The notes under the pieces were generated by a model, which did no database searches, was not told the origin of the DNA, and saw only the letters and a program-made list of their open reading frames with translations. Below are positions 52,034-60,524 of a stretch of 64,000 bases of DNA, piece by piece. Each line of letters opens with the position of its first letter. Position 1 is the first letter of the stretch. A program made the translations under genes and the position numbers. Source of the DNA: Citrobacter freundii (GTDB taxonomy: Bacteria > Bacteroidota > Bacteroidia > Chitinophagales > Chitinophagaceae); contig QFQQ01000024.1 of NCBI GenBank assembly GCA_003243445.1, forward strand, positions 21,014 to 85,013, in the 5' to 3' direction.

Positions 52034-55000
52034 ATGGCATTACCACATTTGCTCAAATATGTTTACACGCATGGAACAGACGAAGTGATCCGTCGCGGCA
52101 AAAAGATACATGCGATCGGATTTGTGGAACTGATAGAATATGACGACTTATTTGGCTCTGCAGTATTCCGCGTCAAAGATGATAGCTATTCCACCTTCTA
52201 TAAAGTGTATATCCAGAAGTTTAAGGATCCGAAAGGCCTTTCACTTCGCTGCAGCTGTCCTTATAATATCGGCGATATCTGCCGCCATGAAACCGCAGCA
52301 CTTTTTCAGCTGCAGGAAATGATCGATAAAGGACACCTGCAGACAGAAGAAGTTGAATATGATCAGCGCCATACCGTGGCCAAGATGAAGACGATCGACC
52401 TCAAAACACTTCGCCTCCTTTCGTCCCCAACCGTATTTGCTGACGCAGAAAAATATCTTCGCACACAAAAAGCAACCATCGAATTAGCAGAGAACGAAAC
52501 CGTAAAAGCTTCCGTGCCTCTCGATGGACAGATCTATAAAGTCCTTCTTCGCAAAAATGAAGAAAGGAACTTTGATACGAGCTGCGATTACCAGGATACC
52601 GAACACCCTCTTTGCCTTCCCAAAGTGATCGTGTTCCTTCAATTGCTTAACGCTTTCGGTGCAAACTATTTCGACAGTATCCGCAACTGGGATAAAGAGA
52701 AGAACAAACTCCTGGAAGCCTACGGCTATTCTTTATCTGACGATCTGAAAGGCAAGTTCGAATTCGTATATAAAGATGGTAAACCCTTCCTTCGGGTACT
52801 TGACACAAGTATCAAACGCGTGGCACCGGTTGCCGCTCCGGCAAAACCCGTGCTGATCCCACAAAAAGAAAAGGAAATCGAAATTCCCGAAGAACAGGAA
52901 ATACTGACGCCCAAACCTTCACAAAGACTCGGCGTCGTATTCAATCTTAATAAAAAGAATTACCCCTACTTTACCATAGATGCCGTGATCGGTGAAGCCA
53001 ACGAAGCCGCCGACGGATTTGCAGGAAAAGTAGAAAAGCCGGACATCAGCCGCTATATCGATACAGATAAATTATCAGAAGAAGATAAACAGGTGCTCAG
53101 CCTCCTCCGTAAACTGCAGGAAGCTGAGATCAACAAATATATCAGCCGGAACTCTCCTTTCTCCGGCATCTGGGAAAATATCATTCACCAGGAAGAAGAT
53201 GACCTGCCTTCGGAAACAAAAGAGCTGATGGCGGAGTATCTTTTTCCAAGACTCAAAAAACTTTGCTCAGAACAGGCAGAAAACACGCTGTTCTTTTTAC
53301 TCGAAGACGGGAAGCAATTCAAGACGGCCAATCTCGCTCCGCTACAGGTATCATCTGAAGATGCAAAGCCTCATTTCATTGTAAAAAAGAATGGACGCTA
53401 TACGATCCAGTGCAGGGTACAGGCTGGAAGCATGGAATATGATCTTGGCGAAAATGAATCAAAGAGTCCCTTATTCTTTCTTTATAATCACCAATTGCTT
53501 CTTTGGAAAAGCAACGAAGTTGTTCATCTCGCAGAGAAATTCATGCCCTCCGGCAAAATGACGATCGATGAGGACGACTGGAGCAAAACCATGCAGCAAA
53601 TGGTATTGCCGCTTGCCAAGGAACACAAGGTTGATTTTGATAAAAGCCTTGTAAAAGAAGTAAAAGACGGAGAGCCGGAAGTAAAGCTTTTCCTTTTGGA
53701 AAAAGGCGATTACCTCGTATTCCAGCCGTCGTTTTCTTATAAAGGTTACGAAACAAAGGCAAAGGACCGGGACGAGATCGTAGTACCCCAAGGCGATAAA
53801 CTCATGATCGTCCATCGCAACCGCGAAGCAGAAGGCGCCTTCATGGCTAAACTGCAGAACCTTCATTCAAATTTTATCGTGAATGAAGAGAATGGTTCGC
53901 TGGCATTGAAAGGTTCAGATGTACTGAAAAATAACTGGTTCTTCCTTTTTGTGGATGCAATGAAGGATATGAAGACGCCAGTATTTGGATTTGAAGCATT
54001 GAAGAATTTCCGCTTTAATACAGCAAAACCACAGACCAAGATCTTCATCAGCAGCAATACAGATTGGTTTGATGCAAAAGTGGATATCGTTTTCGGAGAT
54101 CAGAAAGTCACCGTCGCAGAAGTAAAACGCGCACTCGCCAATAAGCAGCAATTTGTACAATTAAATGATGGTACACTTGGGATCCTTCCGGAAGAGTGGC
54201 TGAAAAAATATTCATTGCTGTTCCGTGTAGGTGAAGGCAATTCAAATAATCTTAAGCTCTCCCGTTATCATTTAAGTGTTGTTGACGAATTATATGAGAA
54301 CCGGGATGAAGAAGAACTGGTCGTTCAACTGGAAGAGAAATATGAAAACCTCCGCCAGTTCAACCAGATCAAGGAAGTTCCGCCGCCATATCATTTAAGA
54401 CAGATCCTTCGCCCCTACCAGGCCGCTGGTTTCCAATGGCTGAACTACCTGCGGGAGATCAAATGGGGTGGCATTCTCGCGGATGACATGGGTTTGGGTA
54501 AAACCGTTCAGGCACTCTCCTTCCTCGAACACAGACGCGTGGAAGAAGGAAAGATCAAGGCGCTGGTTGTATGCCCGACCACACTGATCTATAACTGGGA
54601 AAGTGAGATCAAGAAGTTTACGCCGGAACTCACTTACCGCATCCATCACGGTGCAACGCGCACGCGTACGCGTGAAGAGATCCTCGATCATGACGTGACG
54701 ATCACTACCTATGGTACACTCCGCAGCGATATCAAATTACTGATGAGCGTTGCATTCGACTATGTAGTACTGGATGAAAGCCAGGCGATCAAAAACCCCT
54801 CGAGCAAGGTTACAAAAGCAGCTTGTCTGCTCAACGCAAAGCACCGTCTTTGCATGAGTGGTACCCCGCTCCAGAACAATACCTTCGACATCTTTGCGCA
54901 AATGCACTTCCTGAACCCTGGCATGCTGGGAACGATGGAGTTCTTCCGGCAGGAATTTGCGATCCCGATCGACAAGTTCGGGGAACAGGACCGTAAGGAC

Positions 55001-55795
55001 CATCTGAAAAAGATCCTCTATCCATTTATATTAAGAAGAACAAAAGAGCAGGTGGCAAAAGATCTTCCTGAAAAACAGGAAATGATCCTCTGGTGCGAAA
55101 TGGAAGATGAGCAACGCAAGATCTATGACGCTTACAGAAATGATTTCCGCGACAGGATCCTTGGAACGATACAGGAGCAGGGCATTCAACGCTCTCAGCT
55201 CACGATCCTGCAGGGCCTGATGAAACTTCGCCAGATCTGCGATTCGCCCGCGATCCTGAACGAAGAAGAGAAATTTGACAATCATTCTATCAAACTCGAG
55301 GAATTAGGCCGCGAGATCACAGAGAATATCAGTGATCACAAAGCGCTCGTGTTCTCGCAATTCCTTGGAATGCTGGGCCTGATCAAAGCAAAACTGGACG
55401 AGCTGGGTGTGAAATACGAATACTTTGATGGCAGCACGTCGGCACCAGACCGGGAGAAAGCCATTCAGAGCTTCCAGAATAACAATGAAGTACGCGTATT
55501 CCTTATCTCATTGAAAGCCGGTGGCGTGGGTCTTAACCTTACCGCGGCGGACTACGTATACATTGTGGACCCCTGGTGGAATCCGGCTGTTGAGCAGCAG
55601 GCCATCGACCGTACCCACCGTATCGGGCAGACAAAGAACATTTTCGCTTACCGCATGATCTGCCGGGACACGATCGAAGACAAGATCCTTCAACTGCAGG
55701 ACAAGAAACGCGCCCTTGCAAAAGACCTCATCGCAGATGACACATCGTTTGTGAAGAGCCTGACAAGGGAAGATGTTGAGTACCTGTTTAGTTAA
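52034..55795 (+). CDS. SWIM zinc-finger SNF2-family ATPase
   Basis: A 1253-residue protein. An N-terminal SWIM finger has Cys73, Cys75, Cys83 and His85 (RCSCPYNIGDICRHETA). A long middle region (200-790) of unknown fold follows. The SNF2 motor spans about 795-1250: ILADDMGLGKTVQALSF (motif I), VVCPTTLIYNWESEIKKF, VVLDESQAIKNPSSK (motif II), LCMSGTPLQNN (III), KALVFSQFLGMLGLIKAKLD (IV), ISLKAGGVGLNLTAADYVYI and WWNPAVEQQAIDRTHRIGQT (VI). SWIM-SNF2 proteins occur in bacteria in DNA repair, conflict or defence settings; this one stands alone. The role is unassigned. Confidence 0.92.
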   Translation: MALPHLLKYVYTHGTDEVIRRGKKIHAIGFVELIEYDDLFGSAVFRVKDDSYSTFYKVYIQKFKDPKGLSLRCSCPYNIGDICRHETAALFQLQEMIDKGHLQTEEVEYDQRHTVAKMKTIDLKTLRLLSSPTVFADAEKYLRTQKATIELAENETVKASVPLDGQIYKVLLRKNEERNFDTSCDYQDTEHPLCLPKVIVFLQLLNAFGANYFDSIRNWDKEKNKLLEAYGYSLSDDLKGKFEFVYKDGKPFLRVLDTSIKRVAPVAAPAKPVLIPQKEKEIEIPEEQEILTPKPSQRLGVVFNLNKKNYPYFTIDAVIGEANEAADGFAGKVEKPDISRYIDTDKLSEEDKQVLSLLRKLQEAEINKYISRNSPFSGIWENIIHQEEDDLPSETKELMAEYLFPRLKKLCSEQAENTLFFLLEDGKQFKTANLAPLQVSSEDAKPHFIVKKNGRYTIQCRVQAGSMEYDLGENESKSPLFFLYNHQLLLWKSNEVVHLAEKFMPSGKMTIDEDDWSKTMQQMVLPLAKEHKVDFDKSLVKEVKDGEPEVKLFLLEKGDYLVFQPSFSYKGYETKAKDRDEIVVPQGDKLMIVHRNREAEGAFMAKLQNLHSNFIVNEENGSLALKGSDVLKNNWFFLFVDAMKDMKTPVFGFEALKNFRFNTAKPQTKIFISSNTDWFDAKVDIVFGDQKVTVAEVKRALANKQQFVQLNDGTLGILPEEWLKKYSLLFRVGEGNSNNLKLSRYHLSVVDELYENRDEEELVVQLEEKYENLRQFNQIKEVPPPYHLRQILRPYQAAGFQWLNYLREIKWGGILADDMGLGKTVQALSFLEHRRVEEGKIKALVVCPTTLIYNWESEIKKFTPELTYRIHHGATRTRTREEILDHDVTITTYGTLRSDIKLLMSVAFDYVVLDESQAIKNPSSKVTKAACLLNAKHRLCMSGTPLQNNTFDIFAQMHFLNPGMLGTMEFFRQEFAIPIDKFGEQDRKDHLKKILYPFILRRTKEQVAKDLPEKQEMILWCEMEDEQRKIYDAYRNDFRDRILGTIQEQGIQRSQLTILQGLMKLRQICDSPAILNEEEKFDNHSIKLEELGREITENISDHKALVFSQFLGMLGLIKAKLDELGVKYEYFDGSTSAPDREKAIQSFQNNNEVRVFLISLKAGGVGLNLTAADYVYIVDPWWNPAVEQQAIDRTHRIGQTKNIFAYRMICRDTIEDKILQLQDKKRALAKDLIADDTSFVKSLTREDVEYLFS

Positions 55796-55960
55796 GTAAA
55801 AATTCAAAAGTAAAAAGTAAAAATAAGAGCCCGTCGTCTGCAGGTCGCCTGCAACGACGGGCTTTTTGTTTTCATTAATGGTAATATAAGAGGCCCAGGA
55901 CCGGAATCCGTGTCGGAATAGCCGGCATTTTTACTTTTTACTTTTGAATTTTGACTTTAT
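55795..55960. repeat. Inverted repeat of TACTTTT heptamers, family C copy 2
   Basis: The left arm begins at the SNF2 stop codon (55795-55827), as in copy 1 at 4023. The right arm is 55927-55960. A smaller hairpin (AGCCCGTCGT with ACGACGGGCT) lies at about 55830-55863. Confidence 0.88.
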
Positions 55961-56080
55961 TCCCGGTCCGTCCGCCGAGACATTTCAACCATTCATCCGG
56001 TTTTGCGCTTTTCCGCCTACTCCCCACGCAGGTTAAAACGCTTCGTTACGTCTAACTTCGTACAAGCTTATAACCGATTT

Positions 56081-58990
56081 ATGAGAAAATTTCTAGCACT
56101 CCTTACACTCAGCCTTTGCTTTGCTGGCGCGTATGCGCAGAAAGCTGATGGCAGTATTACCGGCAAATTAATGGACACGACCAATAAAAAGCCTGTTGCC
56201 GATGCCACCGTTTCTTTACTGAACGCAAAGGATTCTTCCCTTGTGACGTTCACGCTTTCCAACAAGCAAGGCCAATTTGAGATCAAAGGTCTTGCCGCCG
56301 GCAATTACCGCCTGGTCATCACTCACCAGGAATACACGGAGATCAAAAAGACCCTGTCCCTCACCGAGGAAAAAAAGCAACTCAACATAGGCGAGATCGC
56401 AACGTCCAATAACGTGCGGGAACTGGCCGGCGTAGTTGTTACCAATGAAGCCCCTATCGTTGTAAAAAATGATACGATCCAATTCAACGCCAATGGTTTC
56501 AGAACGCAGCCCAACGCTACCGCAGAAGACCTGCTCAAAAAACTTCCGGGAATGGAAGTAGATAAGGAAGGCAACGTGAAATCACAGGGCGAACAGGTTC
56601 AGAAAGTGTATGTTGATGGTAAAGAGTTCTTTGGAAACGACCCCAAACTCGCTACCAAAAACATCACCGCAGACATGATAGAAAGCGTACAGGTTTTTGA
56701 TGACATGAGCGACCAGGCAAAATTCACCAAGATCGATGATGGCAGTCGTACAAAGACGCTCAATATCAAGTTGAAGAAAGACCGCAATAAAGGCTATTTC
56801 GGACGGGCAACTGCAGCTTATGGCAGCAATGACCGTTATGAAGGGAATCTCAGCGTCAATAAATTCAATGGTAATCAGCGAATTTCTCTTTTATTCAACG
56901 CTAACAATATCAATAAGCAAGGCTTTTCTTTTTCTGATATCATCAGCTCCATGGGTGGCTTCAGCGGCTTCGGTGGCGGAGGCGGTGGCGGAATGATGGG
57001 CGGCGGAGGCGGTGGCTTCGGCGGCGGAGGAGGAATGACCGTGCGCGCTGTCGGCGGCGGCGGTGGCGGATTCGGCGGAAGCAGCACCGGCATCATCAAA
57101 TCCCTTTCAACCGGACTTAACTATACCGACCAATGGAGCAATAAGATCAAAGTGACCGGCAGCTACTTCTTCTCAAATTCAGATAACCGCCAGGAACAAA
57201 GCAGTCTCCGCAGAACGACTTATGAAGACTCAATAGCGGTCCGTGATAGAGAGTCATGGTCTACCAACAAGAACCAGAACCATCGTTTCAACCTTCGTTT
57301 TGAATATGAGATCGATTCCATGAACTCGATCCTTTACACTCCTTCCATTACCCAACAACATTCGGAAAACTATTCCTTCGATACCACATCATCCATCACG
57401 CAGCAGAACGGCGCTGAATTCCTCGCAGTTTCGGGAAAAACCGACAATCAGAATAAGCGGAACGGCCTCAACTGGAACAATAACTTTCTATACCGCCATA
57501 AATTTGGAAAAACAGGAAGGACCATTACACTCGGATGGAACAATACCTATGGCAACAGCAGCTCGAACAGCCTGACGATCTCCAACAATGATTTCTATTC
57601 TCAGAACGGAACACTTATCAGGTCCGTTGATCAGAACCAGCGCTCTTATCAGAAAACAAATACGAATAATAATGTGCTGAGCACTTCTTATACCGAGCCG
57701 TTCGGTCTGAACAAGCTGCTTGAACTGAATTACCGCTATACCCGCAACGTTGGTACATCCGATCGGGATGGATATAACTATGATCCTGTTTCCGGTAAAT
57801 ACGAAACGCCCAATCTGCTGATCACAAATAATTTCAAAAACATCTTCGAAGGGCATCGCGTAGGTGCGAACTTCAGAGTGCAGAAGGCAAAATACAATTA
57901 CCAGTTCGGCCTCGGTGTTGAGCGTTCTTCATTAGAAAGCCAAAGCTTCCAGGCGATCACCAATAAAGATTCGGTGAGCCGCGCGAGTTACACTAACCTG
58001 TTCCCAACAGCCAATTTCAACTTTACACCAACAAAAAGCAAGAACCTGCGGTTCATGTATAATGGCCGCACGAACCAGCCTTCGTTGTCGCAGCTGCAGA
58101 ACGTACCTGACTACTCTGATACATTGAACATCCGCATCGGTAACCCCTTCCTGAAGCAGGAGTTTGCGCATAATTTCACGATCGGTTACAACAGCTTCAA
58201 TATAATGACCTTCCGTTTGATCGCTGCCAACCTGAGCTTTGCGACAACGCAGAATAAGATCGTTAACAATATCACCACCAGGGGTCCGCAGCAGGTAACT
58301 GAATACCTGAACATGAACGGATACTATCGCGGTAGCGCATTCATCACACTTGGCCTTCCTTTCAAAGATCCAAAATGGAAGGGCTCAAGCCTGAACTTTA
58401 CCAACAATACTTCGTATACCCAGGATGTAAGCATGGTACAGGGATTGAAAAACTTCACCCGTACGTTCATGACATCACAAGGGGCAGGGATCAACCTTAA
58501 TAAGGCAAAGTATGATATCGGTCTTCGCCTGAACCTCGCCTATAACGATGTGAAGTATACCGTGAATAAAACGTTGAATGAAGATTATCTCACGCAGACT
58601 TACGCACTCGATGCATCTTACAATCTTCCTTTCAGCTTTATTCTTGCAACTGACTTCAACTACCTGATCAATACAGGAAGAGCGGATGGCTATAACCAAA
58701 GTATCCCTTTGTGGAATGCAAGCCTGCGCAAACAGGTCTTCAAAAAGAAGAATGGTGAGTTGAGATTCTCTGTAAATGATATCCTCAATCAGAACCAAAG
58801 CATTCTCCGTACAACGGCAGATAACTATGTAGAGGATACAAGAAGCATGGTATTGCGTCGCTACTTCATGGTCAGCTTCCTTTTCAATCTTAACAGAATG
58901 GGCGGACAAACAATGCCACAAGGTCCTCCCGGTATGCCTGGAAACAGGATGATGAACAGGAATATGGATAATATCAGGATTTCTCAATAG
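56081..58990 (+). CDS. Outer-membrane beta-barrel protein with CarboxypepD_reg-like N-terminus
   Basis: A 969-residue exported protein (start MRKFLALLTLSLCFAGAYAQ at 56081; an upstream start at 56003 would bury the signal). Residues 25-110 form a CarboxypepD_reg-like fold (GSITGKLMDTTNKKPVADAT). A plug-like segment follows (QPNATAEDLLKKLPGMEVDK, VQKVYVDGKEFFGNDPKLAT), then a TonB-dependent-type barrel to the C-terminal aromatic end. The FFGNDPK and KKLPGM blocks identify the OMP_b-brl_3-like group without a SusD partner. Residues ~300-350 are a Gly-rich loop (about 50 residues with FGGGGG runs), absent from the paralogue at 60525. Probably transports or displays a large ligand. Confidence 0.85.
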   Translation: MRKFLALLTLSLCFAGAYAQKADGSITGKLMDTTNKKPVADATVSLLNAKDSSLVTFTLSNKQGQFEIKGLAAGNYRLVITHQEYTEIKKTLSLTEEKKQLNIGEIATSNNVRELAGVVVTNEAPIVVKNDTIQFNANGFRTQPNATAEDLLKKLPGMEVDKEGNVKSQGEQVQKVYVDGKEFFGNDPKLATKNITADMIESVQVFDDMSDQAKFTKIDDGSRTKTLNIKLKKDRNKGYFGRATAAYGSNDRYEGNLSVNKFNGNQRISLLFNANNINKQGFSFSDIISSMGGFSGFGGGGGGGMMGGGGGGFGGGGGMTVRAVGGGGGGFGGSSTGIIKSLSTGLNYTDQWSNKIKVTGSYFFSNSDNRQEQSSLRRTTYEDSIAVRDRESWSTNKNQNHRFNLRFEYEIDSMNSILYTPSITQQHSENYSFDTTSSITQQNGAEFLAVSGKTDNQNKRNGLNWNNNFLYRHKFGKTGRTITLGWNNTYGNSSSNSLTISNNDFYSQNGTLIRSVDQNQRSYQKTNTNNNVLSTSYTEPFGLNKLLELNYRYTRNVGTSDRDGYNYDPVSGKYETPNLLITNNFKNIFEGHRVGANFRVQKAKYNYQFGLGVERSSLESQSFQAITNKDSVSRASYTNLFPTANFNFTPTKSKNLRFMYNGRTNQPSLSQLQNVPDYSDTLNIRIGNPFLKQEFAHNFTIGYNSFNIMTFRLIAANLSFATTQNKIVNNITTRGPQQVTEYLNMNGYYRGSAFITLGLPFKDPKWKGSSLNFTNNTSYTQDVSMVQGLKNFTRTFMTSQGAGINLNKAKYDIGLRLNLAYNDVKYTVNKTLNEDYLTQTYALDASYNLPFSFILATDFNYLINTGRADGYNQSIPLWNASLRKQVFKKKNGELRFSVNDILNQNQSILRTTADNYVEDTRSMVLRRYFMVSFLFNLNRMGGQTMPQGPPGMPGNRMMNRNMDNIRISQ

Positions 58991-59038
58991 CAAACCCTCT
59001 TTATCTCTTTATACTCTTTTACTTCTTAGCCAACAAAA

Positions 59039-59063
59039 AGGCCGCGTCTAAAAAACGCGGCCT
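59039..59063 (-). terminator. Terminator of the small leftward gene
   Basis: AGGCCGCGT (59039-59047) and ACGCGGCCT (59055-59063) pair. On the minus strand TTTTTG follows. It lies about 30 bases past the stop of the small gene at 59094 and also after the plus-strand barrel gene, so it could act both ways. Confidence 0.75.
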
Positions 59064-59093
59064 CACTATTTGGGGGGTTAGTAAGAAAACAAA

Positions 59094-59261
59094 TTACCTT
59101 CTTCTGCCAACGGCGCTTGCTGCCGGTGATGAACCGGAAATGAAAACGATCAAAACTGATTTGAGAAGTTGAAGCGGGTTGAGAGATGGTTTGTAATAAC
59201 GCTGATAGATCTTAGCCTCTTCGTGAGAGTGGATAATGCTTCTGTTTTTCATATTGGACAT
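59094..59261 (-). CDS. Small 55-residue protein
   Basis: A short leftward frame of 55 residues, MSNMKNRSIIHSHEEAKIYQ..., with a hydrophobic stretch (LKSVLIVFISGS) and a C-terminal SAVGRRR. It has a terminator directly downstream, which supports a real transcript. The start could also be the ATG at 59252 (MKNRSII). Family and function are unknown. It lies between the barrel gene and the secreted protein gene at 59363, on the opposite strand. Confidence 0.5.
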   Translation of the reverse strand: MSNMKNRSIIHSHEEAKIYQRYYKPSLNPLQLLKSVLIVFISGSSPAASAVGRRR

Positions 59262-59362
59262 GTTTATAAACGGGTTAACGAAAAAACTTTCATGAAATTA
59301 TATAACGGAACTGATATTTTATAATCTTTGCATTACTTATTAACCCTAATAATCCATTACTT

Positions 59363-59950
59363 GTGAAAAGAATCGTAAAATCCCTATTTTTTACAGGGCT
59401 TGCTATGGCCCTTGCTTTCCCTTCCATCTCTCAGGTTCGCATTCCCGGTACAGATCCAGTCAGCACAGACATGAAGAAAGTGATAAAGGAATATCCGCAT
59501 CACTTCTCCAAATTACAGGGATCGGTCATCGAAGAAAACCCGCAAACAGTCAGCTACGCCTGCAACTTTGAAGTAAGAGGCGCTGAATCCTCCAGCATCA
59601 CCCGTTACTCATCAAAGGCCAATGACGTGTTCAGCTGGCAGGCCACAATGCTTACCACGGAAGACTTTGACGTCGCAAAGAAAAAATTCCGCTCGCTGTT
59701 CAATTCATTGAACAACCTCTCCGTGAAAATGGATTACGGTGACACTTTCTATCTCTCCGGCAAATACGAAACACCAACCGAGGAAAGAAAATTCACTACC
59801 ATAGTTATGTCCTTCGAAAAAGCCGACCGCATCACTCAAAAAATGAAACTCGAATTATCCATGCAGTATGAAATGCTGGAGTGGAAGATACGGGTGGCGA
59901 TTTATGAGAAGGATAGGGAGGATGATGAGCAGGGGGAGACGATTGAGTGA
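59363..59950 (+). CDS. Secreted protein of unknown function
   Basis: A 195-residue protein with GTG start and signal MKRIVKSLFFTGLAMALAFP. The mature part has alternating strands (VSYACNFEVRGAESSSITRY, TTEDFDVAKKKFRSLFNSLN) and an acidic tail. No family is recognised. It lies between the two paralogous barrel genes and may belong functionally with them. Confidence 0.65.
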   Translation: MKRIVKSLFFTGLAMALAFPSISQVRIPGTDPVSTDMKKVIKEYPHHFSKLQGSVIEENPQTVSYACNFEVRGAESSSITRYSSKANDVFSWQATMLTTEDFDVAKKKFRSLFNSLNNLSVKMDYGDTFYLSGKYETPTEERKFTTIVMSFEKADRITQKMKLELSMQYEMLEWKIRVAIYEKDREDDEQGETIE

Positions 59951-59954
59951 GAGA

Positions 59955-60425
59955 GACGACGGACCGCAGACCGCGGACGATGGACGACCGAGCGCAGACC
60001 GTGTACCCACATCTTTTAAGTAATTCGAATGGCGTAAGGTTCCCGCAGATTTCGCAGATTTGTCTTTCCTGCTATCGAAATATCATTTATAAAGGGAAAA
60101 TTTCTGTGTCAGTATGCGCGGATTACGCAGATGACAGTCTGTTATCAGCAACTAATCTGCGAAATCTGCGGGCTGTGTCCGCCGTAGCGTAGCGGAGGAG
60201 GAAACCTTACGCCAGCCAAAGTTGTGGGGGTACACGGTAGCGCGAATTGAGAAGCACCCGGCTCTAGCTGTATTAAAAGTTGTGTGAGATCTTAGGTCGC
60301 CGATGACAAACATCATTATCCCATCAACAACAACAAATTGAATCTGCCAACAAATATCTTCGAACAACAAAGCGACTTGCAATGTCAATGACTCGTCTGC
60401 GGTCTGCGGTCGGCGGTCCGTCGTC
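59955..60425. repeat. Compound inverted repeat: family A copy 3 inside a family E pair
   Basis: An outer pair GACGACGGACCGCAGACC (59955) and its inverse (60396-60425, ending in GTCCGTCGTC) encloses a GTGTACCCAC/GGGTACAC pair. Inside is a family A element with left arm 60031-60061 (GGCGTAAGGTTCCCGCAGAT...) and right parts 60154-60172 and 60202-60213. A 29-base CCGCCGTAGCGTAGCGGAGG-type segment splits the right arm. No gene is present in 59951-60524. Confidence 0.8.
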
Positions 60426-60524
60426 ATTCATTAACCTTCATTAACATTATTCCAACCCTCATTAACCCCCTTTCCCTCCCTCTAAGAATATTTTCGTAGC
60501 CGAAAAAAATCAAAACCACCGGCT

